The translations under genes were made by a program, and so were the position numbers. Below the pieces are notes generated by a model. It did no database searches. It saw nothing but the letters and a program-made list of their open reading frames with translations, and had not been told where the DNA came from. A stretch of DNA of 64,000 nucleotides from Perilla frutescens (taxonomy: Eukaryota > Streptophyta > Magnoliopsida > Lamiales > Lamiaceae): contig BRKX01000001.1 of NCBI GenBank assembly GCA_026008535.1, positions 74,350,317 through 74,414,316 on the forward strand. The letters are read 5' to 3'. Positions within the stretch are counted from its first letter, which is position 1. Each line of letters begins with the position of its first letter. Positions 1-11,837 of the stretch are shown piece by piece.

Positions 1-1368
1 GCAATCATCTTGAAATGAGAAGTAAAGAGAAATGGCCATTCCATTTGTAGAAGTAGGGACACTAAGAAATTGTTTGTTGGTTTAAGTTTGGAAATGAAAA
101 TCGACGTAGAATTAATGATAGATTTCTTTGTCTGCAGGGATGCCATTCTCGTAGACGATAGATAGGCCAAACAACAAAAAGATTCCAAACCTTAATTCCA
201 AGATGAGTGGGAAATGTGGTTTTGTAGGTGATGAAATCTTACAACTTGGGGTGGATTGGAATAAGATTCCAAACTTTTCATTGCCTTTGAGTTTGCTTTT
301 CATCGTTGAATCTTGATCCACACTTTTCAACTTCCCTTTTTTTGCCTCCAAATAAGCTTTTCGAAGGTATCTCGTTTCTTGCATACACCTTCGAGTTTTA
401 GTTTCAGAAAGATTGATGTTTTAGATTTAGGACAAAAATTAAAAATTAAAAAATGTGACAAAAGTATCATTTTTTTTTCCTATTAAGCTATATATTTCCC
501 TAGTATATCTTAATATATATTAAAAAGTGTAGAACATTAAATAATTTATATTAAAATTAAAAGGCTAAAATATCAATTTTTATGAGGTTGGGGATAATCG
601 TACACATACACCATGCACACACATGCAACTTTATATCATTCTATTAATTTTTACATAGTATTAATTATAATTTTTAAACCTATATTTATTAAATATATAC
701 TTACGAATTATATCATATCGGGCCGATTCAGGTTGGGTACCTATTCCCCGCCCCGAACCCGAGTATGAAAATTTACACTCACCCCCGCTCCCGTACCCAA
801 ATTTTGATACCAACCCGCAGGTGCTTTCTCAATTTTCAGCTCCAACTCGAATTCCTGCATCAACATAACAATTTTTGTTGTTCACTGTCTTGTGATATGA
901 TTTTACAATTCCAAATTGTGCAGAATTCTGCACTGAAAACACAGTGGCAACGTTAAAACACATGGTTGAACATAACCCTAAAAAATAACATCAACTTAGT
1001 AGATCATATAAATATATATATCACTGAAACAACCACCTCCTACAAGAGGCGGGTCGAAACCAGGCAAAAGCTACAACATAATAGCCAAGCCACGTCGGAG
1101 AAGTCGACGGCCTCCAGCCGTGGCATGGCGTAATATTACATCATATCCACAACTGGTCACAGGTCCCTCCAGAATACAAGCTACGAATGTCAGATGTAAT
1201 ACATAGACAACTCCCTATCTAGGAACAATTCTAACCATCCTAGTTACAATAAGATTACAGTCATCCCAGTTTGGAGTATTATCAAAATAAGATGCCAAAA
1301 AAAAAAAAGGTACATGATGCGACGATGATGTCCCAATCGAACTAAATTAACAGCCTGCAATATAACAT
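1..1368. other. Left-edge intergenic DNA and MBD gene 3' region
   Basis: Positions 1-1000 are AT-rich with no recognisable gene. A minus-strand open frame at 112-384 has no family signature and I do not call it. Positions 720-840 contain a C-rich patch resembling the tail of a degenerate repeat. About 1000-1368 directly follows the MBD stop codon on the minus strand and is probably its 3' untranslated region. Confidence 0.4.
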
Positions 1369-3608
1369 TCAGCAACTAATGGGAGTTGGAGAAGGATGGT
1401 GTGGAGATTGGTTCATCTTGCCGTTGTCTATGGCGTCCGCTTTCAAATTCTTTTCTTGCTCCGGCACCTGCAAGTTAGTTTTGCTACCGTTGTCCTGGAT
1501 CCCGTTTATTTCTTGAGTCGTGGATACGGGTGGCACCGCGTTGGCCACCTCAGTTTCAGCTCCGTTAGTGGCTCCCTGTTTGATGGTATGTTCAGTTCCA
1601 TCTATAGCAGCAGCCTCGGATACAGCTTTTTCGTCTACACGTGAATCATCTTCAGTACCATTAACATCTTCAGTCTTCTCGGCCTTCTCGCCCTTTTCTG
1701 GTTTGTTGTCCTTAGCATCACTCTGCACGTCAGCATCAGTCTGCTTACCATTCACTTCAGCTTTCGGCTCTAGCTCACTTTCCTTAGCCGTTTCCTCCTG
1801 CAGTTTGTTGTCATCACCACTGACTTTTGTTTCCTTTTCTTCATCAGTCTTCTCTTCGGTTCCAGCATCTTGCTTTTCATCAACTTCCATTCCCTCAGTT
1901 TCTTCCTTCCCAGCTTCTTTTCCAGCATCCGCCTCTTTGTCTTTCTTAGTTGCTGATGATCTCTTACGCCGTTTCGTTATTGGCTCAAACTCCTTGGACG
2001 GACGAGTAGACTTAGACTTCTCGCTGATTCTAGCCGATCTTCTTGGCGTCTCACCAGTACCCCAGTCGAATTCTGACAATGCAGGACTTCCCTCGTGAGC
2101 TTTTAGATACTGCTCCAATTGCTTGCGGTTGGAGATCTCCTCCCCGGTGGGTGCGATAAATACAATCTCATTTTTCCTGGGAGTGCCTGCCCTTTTTGGT
2201 AAGTACTGCAAGGAAATACCAGTTAACATTAACATTATAATCAGCAAACGGAGTCACAGAATGAATACAGGCATGGCGCACCACTAGCCAAGTCAACAGT
2301 CCCCCATACACATTACGAATTAGAAAAACGGGCAAACAATCTTCTACAATACTCGTGCCTTTCCATAATTCTATTCAATGCCTGAAGATAAAAACCCCCA
2401 AAAGTTCATCCACTTCTATTTTTTCAAAGCTAGTTTTAGTCATATGAAAATATACTGTCTTCACCAATAAAAAAATTCCCAGAATTCAAGAAAATCAAGA
2501 AATATTGTAGGTTTACCCAAAGAAGATCTGTTCATGACACTTTAAACTCAACAAACTTAAAACACATCCTAAACAGACATTGCAACCCAATTTTTCATAC
2601 AGCTAGAAACAGTTTAAACATTGGGAGGAGGGCTTAAAAAAAACACCACAAAAAAAGCACTAATAAACATGAGCTAAAAACATTTAAGAATTTTAATGAG
2701 GTATCAAGCAAAAGGGATACATCATCACTTATAATCTGCAGAAACGGAACTTTGGTTACTGCATTATCTTTCCTACAGCACTTTACTGGCATTTTTAACC
2801 GTTCTAATAATCCCACAGACAGCAATTGGTCTAGCTATCTGACACAAATTCTTATCAGGCATCTTCATCAAGAAAGCATAAAACTTTTGCCCAAAATGCT
2901 GCTCAGTATCTGTTTTAAGTAAAAAAAATTACTCAAAACTGCAAAATCTATCAATCAAAACTAAAATTTGACCATCAAATTAGTTTTCATGAAAAAAAAA
3001 GTCAATCAATCCAGAGTAATCTACATTATTGCAATGCAAAATTTGTGCCGACAGCATCTGATTCTCAATGGAGGAAACTGCAGGGTATCAAGAAAACACG
3101 ATCCTATAACCAAAAATAAACCATGAAATGAAAAGGGGAATTTTACATAAATCACAATATTTAGTTTTTTTTACCTAGAAGGTGGAAATCACAGAAACAG
3201 ACACATCCTAAAAGAAAAAATCAACCATAGTAAAAAAAATAATAAAAACTACTGTTTACAATACGAGCAAAAAGGTTGAATTGAACTGAAATTACACGAG
3301 AAGCAAGTAATATAATCATAATAATATATACCCTAGCACTACAACAACAGAGCAAACACAAAAAAAAAAAAAAAAAAAAAAAAAAAACAGAAGCGAAAAA
3401 TCATAGAATAAAAAATAAAAATAAAAACATAGAAAAATAATTCAGAAAAAAAAAAACCAAAGAACTTGAGCTTTCCAAGCAAGTCAGCAGCAAGAAAAAC
3501 CTAAAAAAAAAAGAAGAAACAAAAGGAAAAGAGTACCAATTTCTTCCAGGAAGCAGGAGCAGGCAGCTCCACCGAAACGACGTCGTCAACACGCTGAGCT
3601 TCCGCCAT
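1369..3608 (-). CDS. MBD10/11-like: Methyl-CpG-binding domain protein (MBD10/MBD11 type)
   Basis: Predicted nuclear chromatin protein of 302 residues. Exon 1 is 3537-3608 (24 codons, starting [18 protein letters not shown]). Exon 2 is 1369-2205, after a 1.3-kb intron that includes a long A tract. The join gives the plant MBD core: [11 protein letters not shown], then [21 protein letters not shown], then [20 protein letters not shown], over about residues 12-85. The rest is a long, low-complexity Lys/Glu/Asp-rich tail typical of MBD10/11, with a basic KRRKR patch that could be a nuclear localisation signal. In this family the domain often binds methylated DNA weakly or not at all, so the biochemical role is inferred. 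A CT microsatellite (3733-3760) lies just upstream, in the probable 5' leader. Both ends of the intron have GT-AG signals in phase 0. MBD10 and MBD11 cannot be separated from sequence alone. Confidence 0.9.
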
Positions 3609-3729
3609 ATTCAGGTGCACCTACACAACCAAAACCAGTGAAACTTCCATCAAGGTACAAGAAGAACTAGCGGAAACGTACAACCAAATAAAGCAGACAA
3701 AAACCGGTCGCAGTAGATGATGCTTCAGC

Positions 3730-3760
<31 letters not shown>

Positions 3761-4427
3761 TCACTCTCTCTCTATTTTCTCTCTCTAAACAAAAATGTGC
3801 TCCAAAACTTAACCGCCACGACGCCTTAACTCGAGGATAATGCTAAAACCACCTCAAAAGGAGCAATGATATATCTCACGAGCGACACGTGGCGCCCTCG
3901 CGAGTCGTGGATCTGACCGTTACAGGCAGTTTCTGATTTGCCTCGTTTTGAAAGAAAGTTCTCGAGCGGGTGCGAGGGACACGTGGCGGTGCATCGGGGG
4001 GCCTGTGACGATCCGACGGTGATCGCCCGGTTCACTTTACATTTATCTCTCTCTAGCTAGATTTCTGTTGTGGAGCTGACCCGCCACGCGCGGTTTAAGG
4101 GGGTGCGGGGAACGGGGGGAAGTGGGCCGTTGGATTTGTGGTGAGTGAGATCACGCGCGTGAGGTGAGAGTGGGTAGAGAGTCGGTGAGAGTGCGGATAA
4201 CGTTCCCGAAATGGGTTAATTAAATGGAATGAAGAGTTCGGTTTGAGGTCCGGATGAGGATGGTTTTTAATTGTGGGATGGGAATATTGCGGTGAGATGC
4301 AGGGGATAATGCCTCATGATTCGGGTAGGTGGGGAGTGGCTATTTGGCCCGGGTTGTAATTATTTATGGGTTGGGCTTTAGTTTTTCTGAAATTGAGAAT
4401 TGGTCCAAATTAGTTGGTCAAGAATTT
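3609..4427. promoter_or_regulatory. MBD promoter and upstream spacer
   Basis: This stretch precedes the MBD start codon on the minus strand. It contains a CT/GA microsatellite at 3733-3760 and a GC-richer segment (about 3840-4170) with several CACGTG-like and ACACGTGGC-type words, for example around 3885-3895 and 3979-3986. Such words resemble G-box or ABRE elements, but no function is shown. No gene is seen. Confidence 0.35.
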
Positions 4428-5612
4428 AGGGGTGAACATTCGGTCTATTTCGATTCAAAAATATTTAAATTGAATAGATCGAATTGAAAAATATTTAGAA
4501 TCGAATCCAATCCAATCGAATTCAGAGTGGGGATCGAACTCGACTGAATCGAAATTGTTAGGTTCGGTCCGGTCCGATTTTCCTATTTATTTATTTTTTC
4601 GATTTTGAATTGTTTGATTAATAATAGATAAATAATAAACAAATTTCACTAAAATATAACTAACATCATAAATAAATATTTATAACTAACATATAAAAAA
4701 ATAAACCAATAAATAACAATACAAACATCCCAAGTATCCAACAAATAAGAATTAAAAAATAATAAATTAATAATAACTAAAAAAACTCGGTCTACTCTAT
4801 CTTTTTGGTCCATTTTCTGCCGAATCGGACCGAGGGCCGAAGAACAATTTTTTAATAAAAAAAAACTGCACTAGACCGAAAACTGAAAGAACCGGACTGA
4901 ATGGACCGAAATTTATTATGTTGGTTTGATTTTTGGTTTTATGGTCGTCCCTAGTTGAGATAGCGACGGTTTCTCTACCACTCGGTGATGGAGCGACGAA
5001 AGGTTTGAGAATTCAAGAGAAGGTCATGATTAGACGAGTAGTTTATTATTATTATAGATGTCAAGTGGAAGTACAAAAAATAAACAATTTGTTGATTTAT
5101 TTTTATTATACTAAGTTTGATTTTGAACCGAACCAACTCAAGATGAATTCATCCATTTACAAATTTGGAATGCCTAGGTATTTATTTGTCCATTGGAAAA
5201 AATGTGTTCCCCCAAAAAGGGATGGATGGTAGGAGTTTTTTATTTATAACTTATGATGTGACATTGCAATATGAATTTCCAATTGATATATGAAAATGTC
5301 AACATAAATTTTCACTATATATATATATATATATGAAGTTTTTATTTATAACTTATGATGTGACATTGCAGTATGAATTTCCAATTGATATATGAAAATG
5401 TCAACATAAATTTCCACTATATATATATATATATATATTTAGTTTTTCGGTTCTGGATCAAGTATTTCTTTTCTTTGGTTCGAACCGAAATAAAAAACTG
5501 AAATTTTACTAGAAAATTTCCCGAATTGGATCAAATTTTGAAAAATACAGAACCGAAAGAACCGAACTAATTCAATTTGATTCTCGAATTTCGGGACTTT
5601 TTACTCACCCCT
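4428..5612. mobile_element. Non-autonomous DNA element with AGGGGTGA ends
   Basis: The left end reads taggggtgaacattcggtc and the right end contains actcacccctgc, so the first and last 8 bases are inverted repeats. Inside are many copies of short words such as gaaccgaa and ggaccgaa on both strands, giving a foldback look. A second member of the same family lies at about 61294-61790. The ends suggest a hAT-type MITE, but I could not confirm a target-site duplication. The element contains a perfect-looking internal tandem duplication (separate entry). Confidence 0.5.
5234..5438. repeat. Two-copy ~102-bp tandem repeat
   Basis: Two almost identical units lie head to tail, from about 5234 and about 5337. 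Each starts near agtttttatttataactt, runs through gatgtgacattgca and ends in a TA microsatellite. They differ at only a few bases, so the duplication is young, probably made by slippage or unequal exchange through the TA tracts. Confidence 0.75.
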
Positions 5613-5894
5613 GCTCTTGCATTAGAACTGCTAAAGAAACAGAGAAAAACACAATACAGTTTATTTAAGCTGTGTTACAATTTTTTACTATCGCATAATC
5701 ACAGCGAAGAAGACTCACAAAAAGCTGCGAATTTGCCGGCCAACGTTCAATTATTTCCCTCGATTTTCTTCTATATTTACAACAGGAGATACTGCTATTA
5801 TGAAAAACTCATCTATGCGTTAGCAAGCTCTTCAGATAACACACACAGACATACACAACTATATATAGTGAGAGAGAGAGAGAGAGGGATTAGA

Positions 5895-7843
5895 TTAAGA
5901 AGCTGCAGCAAGAGGAGGCCAGTGAGATTCCCTATGGATGAACTCGGAAGGTGGCTTGTTAATATTCATGGCATATTGGTTGTTTACGGCCTCGGCCTCG
6001 TCTTCGTCTTCCTCGTCACCATCGGCATCCCACAAGAACCGAGCATAAGAAGCCAGCACGTAGCTGCGAGAAAGGGTAACATTTCAGCAAAAAGACATCG
6101 ACGACAAACTTCAATCAATCTTTGATCTTGTAGACATACAACAAGACAGATGTCTAACCAAAACCAAAGCAACTCTTCAAGATATCAATTCAAGAAAAAA
6201 TGAAACCGATATTTCCATCAACAAGAAACCTCACTTTCATGATCCGAGGAAACAAAAAAAACAAAATCTACTACGGATCAAAACCGTGTAGTGATAATCC
6301 TCGTACGAGATTCCTTAATCGAACCAAGAGTTCAATGTCGTGGAGCAAGAACATACGTAAAAGCTCACCTTCATTCTTGTACAAGTCTACAAAAACCGAA
6401 AAAGAAGATTTCTTTTACCCTAACTACAAATATTCTTGCAGGTAGAGCATCAAATCAAGAAAGTTTGGACATGCATTAATAGAAAAAAAAAAACAATCAG
6501 TTTCTTTTCTTGCTCAAACTACAAAGATTCTGAAGTGCCAACAAAGAGAAGCACATAATCATCAAGAAATCAAGAAACGAAGAATCGAGCTGTTACCAGT
6601 CATTGGGGTCAGTTTTAACAGCCTGATCAAAATAAGCCTCAGCCCTAGCAGCATCTTTATGTGTCTGCCATATTAGATCAGCATAGAGGGATAACACATT
6701 GCCGTCGCTAGGATTTGCCAAAATCGCTCGTTCGCAAAACTCTTCTGCTCTTATGAAATCTCCCTTAACCTATACAACCCAAGAATGTTCAATCAGTTCC
6801 CAGCATCCAACAAGTTCGATTAATCAATGACAACAACAACAATAGTAAATAGCATTTAGATGCAATCCCAGAAACAGTGTATGAAAACAACAATAATCTT
6901 AGCAAAACATCAAAAAAGATTTCATCGTCAAACTCAACCCCAACATCACAGCAAAATGAATTAATTATTAACAATGAAATACAAAAAAGAAAACAGATTT
7001 CTTGTGCAAGAAGAGTTCTTTACCTGCTAGAACTGTCTGCCTTAAATTACATTGTTTATGTTGATTATTTTCGTGATCTCTTAATTAACATTCCATCATT
7101 ATACTTGGATCAGTAATAGCTACAGAATGGAAAGTAAACTATGCAGTAACAATACTACCAAATCTATCTTTTTTTTAACTGTAAATTCATATCAATTTCT
7201 TGTTACCAATACAATATCCAATCTTTATATGCAAATCAACCAATTATAGAACACACGACTACAATTTCATAAAAAAGAGAACAAATTAAATTTCAAAATT
7301 GAAAGTTACCTCTTTCAAGAATTTAGCATAATTAGCTAAAAACAGAGGATTTCCAGGATTAGCCTCAATCATCATCTCATAATACGCATCCGTACTCCCA
7401 CGGCCCGAGCCCGGCCCGTCATCCCTCCCTCTCCCGCCACCGCCACACGACCCCCTACTCCCCACACCGCCGCCGCCGCCCGCCGGCACCGCTTGCAGCG
7501 TGCTCTCAGCCAAACATGCATCCACCTCTCCCTCCTCCGCCGTCGCCTCGCCCAAGCCGGAGCTCGACAGTAGAAACGACGCCACCTCTCTCCTCCCCTG
7601 GATCTTCACCGGATCCGCCGCCGGCGATGGCGGCCTCAAGCTCTTCTTGAGCTTGAGCGGGTCTTTGAGGTCCGAATCAAGCGCGATCCGGCCGGAGTGG
7701 CCGTCGAACGACGTCGTTAAGCTGACGGATCGCGTTCTCAGCAGCTGGGGCAGGGTTTCGGGTTCGGGCTGTGGCCCGGAACCGGATGGTGAATTGGGCG
7801 GCCATGAATTCAAGATTGGTGATGATGAGCTTCTCAGTAACAT
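5895..7843 (-). CDS. Tetratricopeptide-repeat-like protein
   Basis: Three exons on the minus strand: 7310-7843, 6597-6769 and 5895-6063, joined with GT-AG introns to give 291 residues. The N-terminal half is Ser/Pro/Gly-rich and low complexity, with a run of glycines. The C-terminal part (about residues 155-260) holds TPR-like helices, with motifs such as [38 protein letters not shown] and [14 protein letters not shown], followed by an acidic stretch. The final residues are HWPPLAAAS. This architecture matches the plant TPR-like superfamily protein typified by Arabidopsis At1g80130 (recalled). TPRs mediate protein-protein contacts and no partner is evident. The EPFL8-like gene downstream in the window matches the next Arabidopsis locus, which supports the assignment. 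A GA microsatellite lies just beyond the stop at 5869-5887. Confidence 0.85.
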
Positions 7844-8414
7844 CGCTTTCTTCGTTCGATCTTCTTGTTTGTGAAAGTTGAGACCTTTTTGTGATGGTTG
7901 TTATGGAGGCGGAGCGCCGCCGCGTTGAGGTGGAGAATGGGAAGGGCGGTGATGGCGGGGATTTTATAGAGGAGTGGTGGGGTGGATCGGAGATTGGAAT
8001 TTTGTGAAGAAATTAATCAAATATTTGATTGGATGATTTTTCTAATTCTTGTCTAACTTTTTATTTTGTTTCACATTTTGTGTTTTGAATATCTAACAAC
8101 AACAAAAAAATGACGTTTTGTAAATATCTTATCATTATGAATAGTATTTTTGTGTCGGATTCATAATCATTTTTCTTAAAGACGGGATACGAGAGCGGTG
8201 AGTTTCGAAATCGAAGAACCCGATACGTATATGTATTTTAATAAAAAGATTTTTGAGTTTCTTATTTGTGAAAATAACATAGTCTAGAGCTTTTAAAATT
8301 ATGAAGAAAAGGAAAATATTATCATTCATCATATTATAAAATTGATGGATATGAATTTGGAAATGATCGGATGCTTATGTATTTATCTATTTGGGAGCAT
8401 TCTAATTGCATAAT
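7844..8414. promoter_or_regulatory. Upstream region of the TPR gene
   Basis: This is the spacer upstream of the minus-strand TPR gene. The first ~120 bases are GC-richer and probably the 5' leader; the rest is AT-rich. I see no further gene. Confidence 0.3.
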
Positions 8415-8795
8415 TTAACGTAACGTTTTGTTTCATTTTACAATTTTCGCACAACGTTTAAAAATTTACAATTTATTTCGGAACCTTCAATATTTTTGCA
8501 ATCGTAGCATCTTTATATTAATCCGGCATATAACGATCTTTTATGGAGATGAAACTGATGAGAAATCTTATTGTATATAGTGAATTTATATAACGATATC
8601 ATTTAGGTAGTTGGAAATTACAATACACGCGGATTAAATCGGACACGTATGATAAATATGTCAGATTAATATAGGACACATACGTACATATGTCAGATTA
8701 ATATTATGGATATTACAATTACAAAAATATTAAAAATATGACATGAATTTTAAATTTTTAAACGTTGCGTGAAATTCTACAATTAACCCTTTTTT
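8415..8795. mobile_element. MITE family M1, copy 1
   Basis: Terminal segments with acaatttt...cacaacgtttaaaa on one side and tttaaacgttgcgtgaaat...caattaaccc on the other are inverted relatives. The interior matches, in reverse orientation, the element at about 52620-52965 inside polygalacturonase intron 2 (shared words include ctacctaaa, atcgttata and ttgcaaaaatatt). No coding capacity. Exact ends are not resolved. Confidence 0.55.
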
Positions 8796-10970
8796 TTCTA
8801 TTTTAAAATATTAATTATCGGCAGATGTAGACAAGTAAAGAAGACAATTCTACAAATATTATGAAGTTGTTTGAGCCACTCAAATCTAAGCCCCTTAATC
8901 ATCTAATAATTTACAAGATTTTTATTATATATTTTAAGTACGGTGCAAAGTGACGAGAAATCAAATTCGAACCCAATCTTATAATTCCAATTGCTAGATT
9001 TCCATTAAAATTATGATATATGTTGAACGGATATTAACATGTTATCCTGTTTTTTAAAATAAACAATAAAAAAAAATGTTATCATGTAGGTCTGATGATT
9101 GATGTGTGTGTGTTTTTTATATATATTATATGCAAATGCCAAGTCAATTATTTGATTTATTTCCATGAAAACAACATGACGAAATAAAAATAAAAAATCT
9201 GACTTATGATATGATGTGGTTGATATCTCTAGATATTAGTGGTTCATGATTAAAATTTGGAACCTAAATAAAATGAAAAAAGAAACACTCAGTAAATAAT
9301 TGTTCTTGAAAACACCCTTTACATTTAAGTTTAAAATTATATTTAATTTCTTAAAATAAAAACTACATAACTTCCATTTCATATATATCAGTTTGAAATA
9401 TAGAAATATCATTTGAAATTAACTGCATTCTTCTCAAACTCAAAACTCAAATTAATTTTTCAGCCGTTCAAAAGGCAACGGCCGAGAAACTGCGGCGGCT
9501 GATGGCGGCGGCCGCCGCCGGTTTCAATTATTGTAGCTCCACTAAAATTGGTGGGATTAGAATTTTATTTAAGTTCTATATGGGAATGATTATTTTTGTT
9601 ATAACCTTTTTTTATTATTTTTTTACAAAAGTTTGTCGTATTTTATGTATACTTTAATTAATATATAGTCATTATCACGTACGGCATTTCACGAGATGAT
9701 AAACCTAATAATGTAGTCCATTAATAGATAACATTGTTTAATGTATTGGATAAAATGAATTTTATCAAATCAACGCACTAGTAAGATCGACAAAAATCAA
9801 AAAAAATTTATTTAATTTTTTCTTTTTCAACGGTGCAAAATCCATCAGATAGTATGGGTGTAGTACCCGTATTAAATTAAATTCATATTTAATAGTATAT
9901 TTTTACTAAATTCACCCAAATATATTATTAAATGGAATCTAAATTCGACTCATTTACATTAATCCATCCATTAATTCTAAACTGAAACACATCTTACAGT
10001 AAATGTTCCATCAAAGAGTAATTCACCTTCGACCAGTGAATTCATTCTCAAACTTAAAATGATATTATCTCAATATTCCTTCTCACACTTTACTTATTTT
10101 TTTTCAATAACATTCACATATTTATTGAATTTACAAATCAGACCTCTTAATTAAATTTCAATAACACCCATATCCAATTTCATAATTATTTCGTGGTTCG
10201 TCGTGTTTTTTATTTTCCGTACTTCAGAGTTGCTATTTTATTGTATTTTGCAAATGATGGTTCGATAATTTTGGCATATGTAATGTATTCCCATTTTCAT
10301 TACAGTATTAATGTTTAAAATTTAATTTTATGTCAACATGTTCTTTAATTTTACAACTATAATTTTAATTAATCTCTTAATAAACATCATATACAAAAAA
10401 TTTAAATACATATACATAATAAAAATCATTATTAAAACACTAAAAATACACTATTCTAAATTTATAAATAAACAAAGGACTAAAATGCAATTAAAAACAA
10501 TTGTACAGTGATTATATGAACAGACCAAATGCAAATATGCATTTGGAAGAGAGAGAAAAGTTGTGGATTGAAACATAGCATCAAATTTTATTTATTTTTT
10601 TATTCAAAAAAAAAAAATTAAAAGAAGAAGACTAAAAGTCTAAAACCATGATATTTTAGTTACATGGGGCTCACCAATTTTTGTCTCCCTCCAATTTCTG
10701 GTGGAGAATTGAACCGACTTAGGCATAATATCATCGCAAATTGATCAAGATTTTTGCTGGCTACCAAAATCCATTCCAACTAGTGATTTTCATATTTTAA
10801 GTCCAAATACAATATTCATGTAATTAAATCTGTGTAACATCATCAATCATAATATGATCACATATATCATTCCAATCCGAACAAAAGCATCCAACATCAA
10901 AGGAAGAAATATCAGCAGACCAGTTCACAGACAAAGACAACCAATGATTCTTCAATCTTCAAGAATGATA
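8796..10970. other. AT-rich intergenic DNA without a recognisable gene
   Basis: Two kilobases of AT-rich sequence. A short GC-rich island at 9475-9530 (ggcggcggccgccgcc) stands out, but no open frame or known gene is associated with it. Confidence 0.4.
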
Positions 10971-11600
10971 TATGATTTCATGACAAAATAGAAACAGTGA
11001 TCTTGATTTTTTTACCATTGTCCGAAGAAAATGCTGAGGTATGGAACCGATAGGAGTAGTAGCCGGTGCACCGGGGCGCTGATCATACAAGCAAGAAAGA
11101 ATGGAAATGAGAACTTCACTGGATCCAAGTAAACCAATAAAAAATCGTCTTACAGTATAAAACTTGCAAACAGAATGGGCGTTTACCTGATAAGGAGATG
11201 AAAACGAGGCACCATCGTGCTCGTTTCTCGATGACTTGCTTGCTCATCCCTAGAATCTCTTCAACAATAAGCTGAAAGCTACAATTGGCGCCTTAGATCA
11301 AGATCATTGTCTAAATATGTCCCCTGATCCATGATAATACTTCCCTGTATATAGTATAGTATAGATAATCTCCTAATTGGGATCTCTTCCTGCCAAAATT
11401 TAAATCACAATACTACCTGTTTTTTCCATGATACTAGAGCCAAATAACACGAATGAAAAGATAGGTAGCTTTTCCAAGAAAAAAAAATCAAGAATTGAAA
11501 AACAAAGAGCAAAAATACAATGCCAATATACCATCTCCATGATTCTATACTTGTTGCTCTGGTTTTCTAAATATGCATACAATGGCAGTGACGGAGGAAA
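10971..11600 (-). other. Possible spliced 3' region or non-coding exons downstream of the plastid-protein gene
   Basis: On the minus strand, 11190-11270 is less AT-rich than its surroundings and is bounded by an acceptor-like TTGTAG and a donor-like TCAG/GTAAAC. A second exon-like block lies at 11015-11090 after a possible acceptor ATGATCAG. Neither block has a convincing protein reading. They could be 3'-UTR exons of the gene ending at 11838, an alternative transcript, or a non-coding RNA. Confidence 0.25.
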
Positions 11601-11837
11601 GTGAGATCTTGAGGTTGAAGTTCAGGCAAGAATCAGAAATCTACCAACATGTATTCACCTCTTTAAAGATAATAGAGGTGATCAAAAAAATATATCTTGG
11701 TGGATCTACAACCTCAAATTTGTAATATACAATAACATCATTTTATCCTAACTTCAAATATGATTGCTCAAATCACTCAATATCTTCATTTTATCCTAAC
11801 TTCTATCAGTATATGCACCACACACAATCTTAACGAG

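Noticed and set aside
112..384. Minus-strand open frame near the left edge
   Set aside because: No recognisable domain, signal or splice context; cannot be supported.
1520..2098. Long plus-strand open frame, Ser-rich
   Set aside because: It is the antisense of the Lys/Glu-rich tail of the MBD gene; its Ser/Phe bias is what antisense of GAA/AAG-rich codons gives.
7500..7874. Plus-strand open frame of 124 residues
   Set aside because: Antisense of TPR gene exon 1 in a GC-rich stretch; no family resemblance.
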